This document shows positions 1-10,459 of a DNA stretch of 64,000 nt, in pieces (position 1 is the stretch's first letter; the number at the start of each line of letters is the position of its first letter). The stretch is taken from NCBI GenBank assembly GCA_047967505.1, contig CM106539.1; one strand, written 5' to 3'. The translations under genes were made by a program, and so were the position numbers. A model generated the notes under the pieces. It did not search any database. It was not told where the DNA came from and was given only the letters and a program-made list of their open reading frames with translations. The stretch is from Dipteris shenzhenensis (Eukaryota; Polypodiophyta; Polypodiopsida; Gleicheniales).

Positions 1-1407
1 ATGTCCAGACAAGTTCAGGTAAATGCCTAATGGTTGCTGATGCAGTAGCATTAGATAGATCAAGATTGTGGCTTTTGCACAAGTATAGGTAGGTGGGGAT
101 AATGATGGGAGAAAACACATGCCAAAACTGGTCTTCAAGGTACTATATTTAGAGTATGTAGTGATTGCATGCACCTATTTTTAGACCATGCTTTTTAGAG
201 TATCATTCATTTTGTCCTCCCTACAAGCTTGTGCACACCTAGCATGTTTTCTAATAAACGCGATATAGGGTGTTATTATGGAAAAGAGCCTCAAATCACG
301 TTTTCTAGAAAAAAATGTTATCCTATATGGACCAAGTATTGGCACCTAAGAAAAGATGAGGTCTACACAATCACAGATCAAGAAAACACTACTGCAAACA
401 TATATAGTAGATTCCTAAGTGGTAGAATGAGTACTTGGATTTTTTATGTCGATGACTGGCCCTAGTGACTTGTCTGTGGCTCTTGCATAGGTGCAGTAAA
501 GGGGGGGGGGATAATGATTGGGGGGGTGGGTGGGGATGATGATGGCAGTGATGCAAATCAGAACTGCTAGAGGGATGGAGAAAAGTGTAGATCAGAAGTG
601 CTAGAGGGATGGAGAAAGTGTAGATAAGAGGATAGGGCACAGTTTCCAATGCATGTCACATCTGTCTTGTCAGCCACACGTGTGGAAAATGATCTTCTAG
701 GTTCCTGTGCATTTATTTCCTCATCATTGTTTGCACGGATTTTGAGACAAAACCCCCTCTAAGTAGAGCTACCCTTCATTTCATCCCTATCTCTAGTTTC
801 AGTTGCCTCCAACCTCACCACCTCCAACTCCAACCTCACTACCTCACCACCTCCAACTCCAACCTCACTACCTCCATCACAGAGTCCCACTGCAGCTCCA
901 AATCCAACCTCCCTCACTTGCTCCAGCCACAACCTCCCCAGGTCCATCTCACACCTCCCCAGCTCCAACTCCAGCTGTACACACAAGCCTGGAGGTAAGC
1001 AATCTGTCACAAGTCATTGGTTTTTCCTGTTAGTAAGGTGAAATGACCATTCCATAGCTTTCTCTCAAAGGCACTCTACAAGTTGTTTTTTTGAGCACAT
1101 CTCATCTGCATTGTAGGGTTTAGGAGGATGGTAGAGTCCAAACTGATTGATTAGAGTAGGCTTCAGTACAGTTTCTCAAAAATGCGATTTGAGCTTGTTC
1201 TTTGTTTTTCTCCTTCATATCACGTTTTCTAGAAAACTTTTAGCATGTTGGGTGTTCCTGGGGTATGTCCAAAAATATTTGCTGAAAAACGTGATTTCAG
1301 CCTTTTCTCTATCTTTTCACACCATATCGCATTTTCAAGCAAACTCTTAGATTGCTGATTTCCTTGTGATGTTTGGGTTTTTTTCCAAGAGAAGAGCACA
1401 ATATACT
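1..1407. other. No gene recognised; low-complexity DNA
   Basis: No convincing coding sequence was seen on either strand. A short poly-G stretch lies near 499-530. A tandem array built from CTCCAACTCCAACCTCACTAC-like words lies near 806-880. The phrase CACGTTTTCTAGAAAA recurs near 297 and 1222, with diverged versions near 1326 and 2692, so this flank is probably part of a repeat family that extends into the neighbouring pseudogene region. Confidence 0.5.
806..882. repeat. Short tandem repeat, about 31-34 bp unit
   Basis: The words CACCACCTCCAACTCC and AACCTCACTACCTC occur twice in direct succession, giving a two-copy minisatellite. The peptide-like ORFs here are Pro/Thr/Leu-rich artefacts of this repeat. 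Confidence 0.7.
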
Positions 1408-2048
1408 ATGGCAAGAACCAAAGCAACAGCCAGAAGGAAAGGAAAAGGACCTGACATTGCAGGGCTACCACAGCTCCATCCAGATCTAGAAATCTTCAAA
1501 GAAGGGGAAGCCTATGCACATGCTAGCAAGAAATAGGAAGAAAAGAGTGAGCCAAAGCAGATCTATCCTGATGGAGATCAAGAAGGCTCAAAAAGCCATA
1601 GGATATGCAGTACCCATGGCACCATTCCATAGTCAAGGCAATACGCATGAACTGGCATGTGGACTTTAGATGGCAAAGGACTGCACTACTTACTCTCCAA
1701 GAAGTTGCTGAAGAGTGGCTCATAGAGTTTTTCATGGAAACCATGATGGTAGCAACACATGCACATAGGGTCACCATCATTAAGAAAGACATCCAAACAC
1801 TTGTCAGGGTCAAATATAGATATGACAAGATCCTTACTGCAGAGGATTCGGATGATCTGAAAATTAGAGATATCTTCTTAGTACCTCCAGCCAGGAAACC
1901 TAAAGATGATGGATTCAAGGTTCTAGAGGTGTTTCACCAACTTCATACCAGAGGTAAGGTTTCCTATGAAGAGTCCCTCAGGGAAAGAGTCAAAGAAATA
2001 GTGTTTGTCTTGCAATCCCAGACATTAGTGAGGATGGCACAATTTTAG
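1408..2048 (+). pseudogene. Histone H3-like pseudogene with long C-terminal extension
   Basis: An ATG at 1408 opens with MARTKATARRKGKG, which resembles the canonical H3 amino-terminal tail (ARTK followed by a basic stretch). The frame meets TAG at 1534. A second frame around 1570-1630 gives LMEIKKAQKAI...PFH, which lines up with the H3 alpha-N segment without gaps. A third frame (to 2048) gives a histone-fold core: IVKAI, DFRWQ, LLTLQEVAEEWLIEFF and HAHRVTIIKKDIQT match the H3 segments LVREI, DLRFQ, ALQEAAEAYLVGLF and HAKRVTIMPKDIQL in order and spacing. After the core, about 75 extra residues rich in charged and hydrophobic residues follow; normal H3 ends soon after this helix. Seen directly: one stop and two frame changes, so this copy is dead. 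Inference: it derives from a divergent H3 variant, possibly CENH3-like (Trp in RWQ), but loop 1 is not lengthened. It is convergent with the minus-strand gene remnant at 4028-5321. Confidence 0.72.
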
Positions 2049-3240
2049 CAGAAGCTCCTACAACTTGGACCAAGGATCAAAGTAGCCATCCAGACTGTGA
2101 ATGATGACCTGACTTGGACTTGACAGAAGACTGCATCATGGCTTTAGCACAGAAAGAAAAACATGTGACTTGCACAATCATGCTTGCAACTCTATAACTG
2201 TAAGTATATATTTCTATGTCGATTGTGTTTATGTCTTTGTAGCATTCACTTTTTCATAAGCTAAATGAAGTTATTTTTTGTAGTTTTTTGAAGAGTCGGA
2301 TCCACTAGAGCCTTCAGCACTCTGTGTAAATAGTTGATCCAGCTATATCTTTCAAGCTGAAAGATAACAAGACATCAACCAAAAGCATTTCCAAGTGGTT
2401 TCATTTTTTTTATTTTGATGTGCTTGATATGATTCTCCTCCCATATTGCTCAGAGTATGTTCCCTTACCTTTTCCACTACTACCCTTTGTTGTCAAAATC
2501 CTGATTGTTTAAATTAAATTTACACCCTCTTGGTCAAGTCCCCTCATGTTATTTGTTTCTCTTGCAACAATCATTGGAGTTTGGTACATATAGATGTACA
2601 GCAAAAGATATGCTATACATTCAACTCCTTAAAGGGTACCCACCAAGATTTGAAATTGAAAGTCAGTCATTGCCTATACTTTTTCTCTAAAACACGATTT
2701 TCAAGTTTTCTCTTCAAAAGTTAGCCATATTGCATTTACTTGCAGAAGTGTGAATTTTATAATTTGTTACCCTTCATTCCCATTGCAATTGTCTCAAAAG
2801 ACTAATGGATGCACTGGACCTCCGTGATCCAAAGTTAAAGATGTTAGATTCAGCTCACCCAATGTCATTGCAGGGACAGTAATCATTGTCACTTATCTTT
2901 ATCTCCCTCTTATTTTTGCACTCTTCATAGTCCAATATACATCTTAGCTTTCTATTTTGATAAAACAGACACCACAATAGGAGGATCCTTTCTCCAATGG
3001 ATGGAGGACTCTCATCAGTGCCAAATATATGATGGACACATACTTTTCAGAGAAACATCCTGAATTTGTGAGTGCTTTCATTGCATACTATTTGAGAAGT
3101 TTTAAATTTAATGCATTGATAAAAAATATTGAAAACATTCTTTGTTTTTATTGCAGATGAAATAGGATAGTTTTGGCTTTGAATATGTACATAGCTTTAG
3201 ACTAAAGACAATTCTGAAGCTGCTAGAGCACTGTTCCCCT
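2049..3240. other. Intergenic, nothing recognised
   Basis: AT-rich sequence with many stops on both strands. Short open frames near 2505-2724 have no recognisable motif. It lies between the H3-like remnant and the acidic remnant and may be introns or decayed parts of the same unit. Confidence 0.4.
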
Positions 3241-3720
3241 TGTCTAGCACCAGACCAACCAGTCCATACAAGAGAGGCCTCAAAAGGTGCTGAGGATCTC
3301 TGAGTTGAACAAGAGGCTCAGAATGTCCCAGGCACTAGCAATCTAGAAGGTGTCAATGTTGATGAGCTGCTTAATCTTTTCCAAAAGCCCGAGCCTATGC
3401 ACGAGGAGACAAGGACGTCAAAGCAGCATGAGCCCAAGCCTAAGCCCATGGACGAGGAGGCAGGGACACCAAAGTAGTAGGAGGAGTCAATGCAGGAGGA
3501 GTGGATGCAGGAGGAGGCAGTACCAATGGAGGATGTGCAACAACAGGATGTAGAGCAAGTGGATCCGCAACAGGATCCATAGCAGGATGTACAACAGCAG
3601 GATCCACAGCAGTAGTAGCAACTTGAGCAACATTGGAAGATTCTCAGGAGTCTCCACTGCTAAAAAGTCAAGAGAGAGATTCTGAGCAATAGTAGAAAAA
3701 CAAATGATACTTGTAATCAT
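3241..3720 (+). pseudogene. Decayed acidic Glu/Gln/Pro-rich coding remnant
   Basis: Reading through stops, one frame gives repeats such as MHEETRTSKQ, PKPMDEEAGTPK, EESMQEEWMQEEA and QQQDVEQVDPQQDP, a low-complexity acidic/glutamine-rich segment. The frame is broken by several TAG codons exactly where the repeat predicts CAG (for example AAG-TAG-TAG-GAG near 3475 and CCA-TAG-CAG near 3578). I see no globular domain. It lies on the same strand about 1.2 kb downstream of the H3-like pseudogene and might be a further part of that unit, but no joining splice sites could be established. Confidence 0.4.
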
Positions 3721-4027
3721 TTTGCTAAAGAAAATTCAATTACCTCTATAGTACTGTTTGTTCAATGATAGATGGGTGTATGGTAGGCACTATCGAGAGT
3801 AGAGAAAATTGATGTAAAGTGTAGCACATTTGCCATGAGAATTCATGGCCAAATAAATCTCATTACAGGCACAATGGATTATGTTGAAACATACAAGACA
3901 TTTTTATCTGAATTGTTCTGTTTACAATGTCCTTGCATTGAATTTTTCTTTCGCTCCTTTGAAGTATCTGCAAAAATAAATTTTTAGAAATATGTAAATG
4001 TATTATGCAAATGTAAAGAGAATCAAA

Positions 4028-5321
4028 TTAGGAGAAGCACAAGGTGGTCAAATTAGGAGAAACATAGGGTGGAAACCAACTTACTTTCCTATTGTTCAAA
4101 ATGAATGAGAATTCTTTATGGATATTGTTCTTAGTCTCCATAATAATGTCATTGCATAACTCATAGAGAGTGCAACATTGTCCCAGTGAGATGGATGTTA
4201 GAAGGATGTCATTCTCAATAACATTGATTTCAATTATTAGACCTGATGACCTCTCATCTTGGTCCATTGCCACAAGTTTTGTGCCTATCATCTTGTTGCG
4301 TTTATAGTAAAAAGAGAAAATAAAATTTTGCGAGGCAATCATGTACTTAATGTTGATGGAGTTATGAGAAACCTCATAATACACATTGTTAGCCACCATT
4401 CTATCCCAACCATTATCCAAAAATTTTGGAATTGGAACTTCATCATACCCTTTTCCTCTGAAAGTCAACATTGTCTTACAAACTTTAACTGGATAATCCT
4501 GAAAAAGTTCTATAAAAACTGAAGTAGCATGAAAACGTTGATTTTAACCATCTTGGTAGCAATATTTGGTTTCAGGGAATGCTGTACTTTTGAAAATAAT
4601 TTGGCTCTGTAGGATTCTGTGATGCTGCCATCATGGACTAGCCAATCAACTGTATTCCACGCTAGGAGATCTTGCTTTTTTAATAAAATGTGTGAGTGAG
4701 CATTGTCCATCAATTGATAAAAGTGATCATAAAAAAATATACCCGATTTAGCCAGGGTTGTTGATTTTCTACCTCTGTACTGTAGCTCCCCAATCCGAGT
4801 ATGCACTCAAGTGGTTGCCACTCTTCGTATGATGAGGGATATATATCTGAACAAAAGCAAAGAGATTGTATGTCATCGAATGAAATAGATATTTTATTTC
4901 AAGTATTTCATTACACAAATACACTTACAATTGGGTCTATAGTGTGGAAGATAAATAGGATGATCTTGTAATACAAGTTCTCGGTGCATGTAGACATGTT
5001 GTATCCGAACCTCTCTAACACATCTTGTGCCTTTCTTTTTTACTTTGAAATATTTCACTCTGCCCTTCCAAGAAGACAAAAAAGTGTTAGTTGATTACTG
5101 CTTTCTCTGCTTGTTGGGTTGCATTAACACCCAATCTCCTTTCGCCCATTGCTATCCTTTTCCAGCTACCGTCCACATTCACAGTGTTGGAAACTTCTAC
5201 ATATGAGATTAGTGAGGTAGGTCTTCGCGGCAAAGAGATACTTTGTACATCCACATCTTTGCCAAGTAGAGCGACATACTGCTTCCTAGTGGCACGACCA
5301 AAGTTTTTGGTTGCCATCTAA
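4028..5321 (-). pseudogene. Degraded transposon-associated gene, relative of the 28.1-29.3 kb gene
   Basis: The minus strand begins with MATKNFGRATRKQYVALLGK near 5317. A frame change near 5090 leads into SSWKGRVKYFKVKKKG and IQHVYMHRELVL. That block matches HEWKGRILKFKFGKKG and VQHVYMGKDMWL of the plus-strand gene inside the transposon at 27.6-33.4 kb. Both copies then have a donor with GTAAGTGTA (here near 4930), a short intron, and an exon beginning PSSYEEWQPLE here versus PSDFEEWELVE there. Below the intron the frame breaks again; the open segments at 4510-4806 and 4028-4471 (FRGKGYDEVPIPKF onward) probably continue the gene. The function of this family is unknown to me. Its recurrence inside a TIR transposon suggests it is an accessory gene of that family. 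Confidence 0.6.
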
Positions 5322-5902
5322 AATCCTCACTCTAATACCTGCGAAGTCAAAGAAACACACACCAAAGTAGTAAGACATTAACAAAAATGAACGAAACTGA
5401 GAACAAGTGAATAAACGATGAAAGGAGCTTATTGTCTTGAAAGTTTAAGAGCACCACAACAACAAGGATGCAACGAGCAATGCTTGTCGAAGAGAGAATG
5501 GAATGGTTCGTCTTGTTAAAATAGAGGAATGGCGCCAGAGAACAAGAGAAAGTGGATGGTTGTTTTGGGTCACCATGCAGGAAGGTTTCAAAATGGAGCT
5601 CTATTTCAATTTTGGGTCCACATCTCTTGATACCACAGGCGAACCGTAAAATAATAAAAAACAAATCTTCTCATTAATGCCGCACGCTTGTAACAAAATA
5701 AAGTACTATTTTGTTTTTCATATTTTTGCCTTTTTTGTGAAATTTCTACGTTACGTTGGCCTTCTCCTCATTGGTTTAGAGACATTTTTTTGAAACCCTA
5801 AAAGGCCCCAAAATGAGCTTCCTTTTTTTTTAATGAGACTATTGTGCATACATCCATGTACGCTCAACCTGAAGGTTTGTATGTTTAATAATAATTTAAT
5901 TT
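5322..5902. other. Probable upstream region, nothing recognised
   Basis: About 580 bases between two divergently placed gene remnants. No strong promoter motif could be defended. A minus-strand open frame at 5347-5664 is hydrophobic and patternless and is taken as chance. Confidence 0.4.
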
Positions 5903-6840
5903 TTGTTTAAAGATATTGCAAAAAAGTATCTGACTAGCAATCAACACCATGGGCGTTGGTTTTGCAGGCATGCAATGGAAAGAAGTAAACAAGCTGGTCT
6001 CCAAACAAGAGCTCCAGGCAATTTGGGAGCCTTAGAGGAAGATGAAGAGGCATCCTCAGGCAGTCAAGCGAGGAGACGCAGAAGAACAGAGGGAGATGGA
6101 AGCACCCCAACCCAAGCTTTGGACCAGCACAGGAGGTGGAAGATAGCCAATTGCCAAGATGAACGGATTCGGCAAAATGCCAGGCAAATCTACATCAAGG
6201 TATATGGAAAGCCCCCACACCATAATGAAGTGGCGATGTACTTCGCCAAATTCTTGTACGTGCACTCCATTAAGGGCATACAGGTAGACTTCTCCTCTTA
6301 CAAGGACAAGCGTACTCGATAGAAGTGATGATCACCCAATCACAATTTTACAGGGCATTGGAGGGTGCACGTGGCCCACTGCAGCAACAAGTGGTGCAAC
6401 TTCGCGAAGAGAATGTGGCCCGGTTCGAGTAGGTCCAACACCTAAAAATTGAAAGATCGTGAATCAAGCCAAAGTTGCAGAACGAGATTACTGCTCTACA
6501 TGCCCGATTGAAGAGTTGGAGGACCTCAACATGTGATTGCAGCAAGAGGCCCACGAAGCACGTGCAACACTAATCAGAGATGCAAGCATGGAGGCACGAT
6601 TAGCTATTTGTCGCCATCCATCCTCACAACCATATCCCATGGAACCCCTTCCCTCCGATAGCCTAGACAATTGCTTGTGCCCAATATGCCAATGCTTATT
6701 TAATAATTATACTGGCTATTACTCTATGCCTTGCGGCCATAAATTTCATCTTTATTGTCTAGTAAATTACTTGCCCAGCTAGATTAATTTGTCCACTTTG
6801 TAAAGCCCAACTATCAATGGCATTGTACATGGTGTTGGGT
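5903..6840 (+). pseudogene. Coiled-coil / RING-H2 finger pseudogene
   Basis: Three conceptual segments run in order. First is a basic N-terminal segment (5903-6322) ending in KVYGKPPHHNEVAMYFAKF and YKDKRTR. Second is a heptad-rich stretch (about 6355-6600; QQQVVQLREENVARFE, LQNEITALHARLK). Third is a zinc-finger segment with CPIC, then CGHKFHLYC, and in the next frame ICPLCKAQ (about 6680-6815). The spacing C-x2-C...C-x-H-x2-H-x2-C...C-x2-C fits a RING-H2 (C3H2C3) finger, the class that acts as E3 ubiquitin ligase. The coding path is broken by TAG and TGA codons near 6430 and 6468, a frame change near 6510 and another at about 6780 between the sixth and seventh zinc ligands. It is therefore non-functional as it stands. 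Coiled-coil plus RING fits E3 ligases generally; the family is not identified. Confidence 0.6.
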
Positions 6841-7507
6841 TTAGGACAGTTCTATCCAGGACCATGACATTGAAATTTAAATGAAGTTATACATTCTCTT
6901 TATGATGGAAATATATGTACACAATCTCTTTATGATGGAAACATATGCCTTTGTTTTAAGTTCATTGAAGTTCTTTGATGGTGTACTATATCATCTAGTG
7001 GAATTCATTTATTTAAATGCTTAGGGAATAATTTATATGCATCTAATGTTCATAATTATTTTGCACTATGCAATCCCTAAATCCATCACATGCAATCCTA
7101 AAGTCACATGCCTCCATCACATGCAATCATAAAGTCATCAATTGGAATAGTGTCAATATATTATTTCATAATAAATAATTTAACAAAGGCTATGGTCAAT
7201 TGAAAACAAATATATTCCAATGGTCATATTCATTTGCATCCATCCTAATACTTAAAACCTAAACCCATGCATCCATGATCCATCATATTACTTAAAACCT
7301 AAACCCATGCATCTATTGGAATTTCGAATTTAAAACACTATGCAATCCCTAAATCCGTCACATTAAATTCTAAAGTCGTTAAAAAAAAAAGTTACCAAAG
7401 ACAAACTACATAAAGTAAACTTTAATCATGATAAGCTATATAAAGTAAACTTTAAAAGCATTTTCTATTTGCCATTGAAATATAATTATATGCACTTTCA
7501 TCACAAG

Positions 7508-7538
<31 letters not shown>

Positions 7539-7637
7539 ACACACACACACAATTAAAACTTATCTTTAAAGTCATTAAAGAAAAATGTTACCAAAGACAA
7601 GAAATTAAACTTTGCACATGCCTCTTCCGCATGTCGT
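6841..7637. other. AT-rich DNA with short direct duplications
   Basis: No gene seen. Direct short duplications include ATTCTCTTTATGATGGAAA repeated near 6892 and 6925, and ATTACTTAAAACCTAAACCC repeated near 7246 and 7287. A compound microsatellite, (CT)n followed by (CA)n, occupies about 7508-7551. Confidence 0.6.
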
Positions 7638-7751
7638 CGCATAGGATTCTATTGCATATGAGGCAAAGTGGTACACCAGTTGACATGCTCTTGATCAATT
7701 GAACTTGGTCAAGAGCACAACAATTGGCATTACCACCCAGAATCCTATGCG
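7638..7751. repeat. Imperfect foldback (hairpin), about 114 nt
   Basis: CGCATAGGATTCT at 7638-7650 is perfectly complementary to 7739-7751. TGCTCTTGATCAA at 7686-7698 pairs with 7705-7717 with a single mismatch, leaving a 6-base loop. The intervening arms also pair partly (GTGGTA near 7670 against TACCAC near 7731), with an asymmetric bulge of about 14 bases on the left arm. This could be a small foldback transposon, a MITE remnant or a microRNA-like precursor. Confidence 0.65.
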
Positions 7752-7917
7752 ATGGTGACACGGAAGAAACAAACACCAAACCCTAAACACAAGATATTTA
7801 CAATGCACAATGAGACAATTCTTATCCAACCCTAAACCGCAACCTGCAATCAAAAAACAAGAACACATTCAAAATACAATGAGACATTCAAAACCCTATT
7901 GCCATCATTGCCACAAT

Positions 7918-8460
7918 TCACAAGTCACTATCCTCATCATGTTTGTCATCAATGTCCTCATCTTCAGACCCATGTGGAAGCCGAATATTATTTCCTTCAT
8001 CTTCATCAGATTCATCCTCCTCGTTGCTATTCGCCTCGGATGTTGCACCATCAATCCCCAGTTTCATCCTCTTCTTGGGGTTCTGGAATCTGCAATGATG
8101 GGATTGCTTTAGGTTGTATAGTATCTGGCGGGATATCGTAGGTCCATTTTGGAACTTTCTCCTCATATCCCATATCTCCTAATTTTATGATTGGCATAGA
8201 TGTACACTAACTTCTCAGCCCGATCCTTGACTTTCCCAAATTGATCTTCTTCATATTTTTCCAAAAGCTTGCAACTTCTCTGTCAAGGTATGAGCTGCTG
8301 CTGCAGCTCCTGGGGCTGCACAACACTGAATGCTCTTACTTGAGTCACCAAGCAAGTGGCCCCTTATGCGAGGTGCTCCCCTAGATTTTTGTATTCCACA
8401 ATACTTGCATTTCCACTCAATGTAGTCACAAACATTAATAACAAAGAACATTGTATTCAA
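7918..8460 (-). pseudogene. hAT-type transposase fragment with BED zinc finger
   Basis: The minus-strand reading from 8460 gives YIEWKCKYCGIQKSRG, APRIRGHLLG, then a Cys-containing stretch (SIQCCAAPG). This is the layout of the BED zinc finger found at the N terminus of plant hAT transposases (C-x2-C, then a His in RGHLLG). A second open segment on the same strand (7918-8166) ends in an acidic tail (NEEDESDEDEG...DEDSDL). The dimerisation and DDE core parts are absent, so this is a truncated or rearranged remnant. Confidence 0.6.
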
Positions 8461-9129
8461 AAAAATTGGACTTGTATAAAGTCCAATTCCAAAACTAGAC
8501 TAACTACAAGTCCAAATTTTTTAAATATCATAGTCCCATGGTTTTTTCCCATATACTTCAAAACAAATATTGCAATATTAGTTGAAACTTTACACACCCA
8601 CTTATATAGGGTAACCATTGGTAGTTTTTCTAGCAAACTTTGAAAACCCAAATTTAGTCAAATTACCAAATACTAGATAAGCTTACAAAAATACTTTCTA
8701 TGATTAACCAAATAATTACACTTTCGTCGACACCACATAGTTTTGAACCAAAGTCCTAAGTATATCAAGATGACTTGTTCTCTTAGACAGATGGTGTACA
8801 TATACACCTTCTTGGTGTAAAAATACACCGTTTAAGTGTAGGCCATTTTCAATTACAATTGGATGCCTGCTTGTTTCAACTGACTTTATGATGAAGGGTG
8901 GGGCTTGTCCCCCTATATTGTCACTGGTGGGGAATCCAAGTGGAAGCAAAAAATGCATGTAGAGGAGAGAACTTTTTGTTTTATATATATGATTTGATAT
9001 GTACTATAAAAATAAAAAAACAACTCAAAAATGCTAAGTTTCTCAAAGTTTGCAATTTTAAAAAATTTCCCAAATTTTTTATTTTTTAATAAAAAACTCT
9101 CAAAAACATTTTCCTAAAAGATTTTTTTT
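8461..9129. other. AT-rich, no gene recognised
   Basis: Increasingly AT-rich, with homopolymer runs toward the right edge. Open frames on either strand have no recognisable motif. Confidence 0.5.
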
Positions 9130-10440
9130 TAAACAGATTTTTAAAATTCAACATAAGTTTAATATATATTCAATTGACTTATATATCTTAGATAAATTTA
9201 AATCAATGCATACAAGCTAATCTAATATTAATATAAGTAGTTAATTAAACTAAATCAAAATAATCAACCTTATATTAGTTAGTATATATTCAATTGACCT
9301 ATATATCTTATATAAATTTAGTTCAATAGTATACCATATATTAATAATTTTAAATAGATTTAATAGATGAATTTAATTAATTAAAATATATTTACTTAAA
9401 ATAATTATAGATTAATTTATTTAGCAACTAAAGATATGCAGGCAAGGATGGATTCAGCAAGGGTTATGGAATGTGAGGTGCTTCATGTGAATGAGGTGGA
9501 GCCTAAGGAGCATGCGGAGGTTATTGTTGGTACAATTAGGTCTCACATGAGGGGGCTTCAATATACATTGACCGTAATTAATTAATTTAAATAGAGTAAC
9601 TTAAATTAAATAGATCAATTTATTTAATTAAAATAGATTTACTTAGAGTTATTATAGATTAATTTAATTAGTTTAAATAGATTAATTAAAAAATAGTACT
9701 TAATAGAGTAGCTTAAATTAAATAGATTAATTTAATTAGATTTACTTAGATTAAATATATATTAATTTAAATAGATTTAATTAATTTCAATAAATTAATT
9801 TAAATAAATTGATTTAAGTAGATTAACTGAAATAGATTCATTTCATTGATTTACTATTTTTAAATAATTTTAATAGATTAATTTAAATAATTTTAATAGA
9901 TTAAATTAATTTTAATTGATTGATTTAAGTAGATTAACTTATATAGATTAATTTAATTAATTTAAATAGATTAACTGAATTTTATTATAAATTAACTTAA
10001 ATTTATTATAGCTTAACTGAAATTAATTTAAATTGATTCAACTACTTTAAATTAATTTAATTTAATTTAAATAGATTAAAATGGTTTAAATGAAATAGGT
10101 TAAGTTAATTCAAATAGATTAAATTAATTAAAATGCATTAAATTTACTCATCTTAATTGAATATATAAGTAATATTTTTTGAATCCAATAATTTATTAAT
10201 TTTCTTTAATTAATTAAGTAATTTGATTATAGAATTAATTGGTTAATTAACTTAAATAGAATAACTTAAATCAATTAATCTAACTAGTTGATTAGATTAA
10301 ACTAAATTAATGTAATTTATCTAATGAAACTAAACTAAACGAAATCGAACTAAGTCTAAATGAAACTCAATGAAACTAAATCTAACGTACTTAATCGAAT
10401 TACCGTAATTTAAACTAATCTAACCTAGCTAGACCAACGT
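9130..10440. repeat. Extremely AT-rich degenerate tandem-like array
   Basis: About 1.3 kb built from variants of TTAATTTAAATAGATTAA and almost devoid of G and C. Toward the right edge it drifts into CTAAACTAAAC, ACTAATCTAACC and CTAACCTAACATAAG words. There is no coding potential except the island at 9427-9585. Such a tract could act as a matrix-attachment or easily melted region, but nothing in the sequence proves that. Confidence 0.75.
9427..9585 (+). other. Balanced-composition open-frame island inside the AT-rich array
   Basis: Within DNA that is nearly free of G/C, about 150 bases have normal composition and one open frame. It reads ATKDMQARMDSARVMECEVL and then VNEVEPKEHAEVIVG. The abrupt edges suggest a fragment inserted into, or surviving within, the array. 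I recognise no family. Confidence 0.45.
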
Positions 10441-10459
10441 AAGCACTAACCTAACATAA

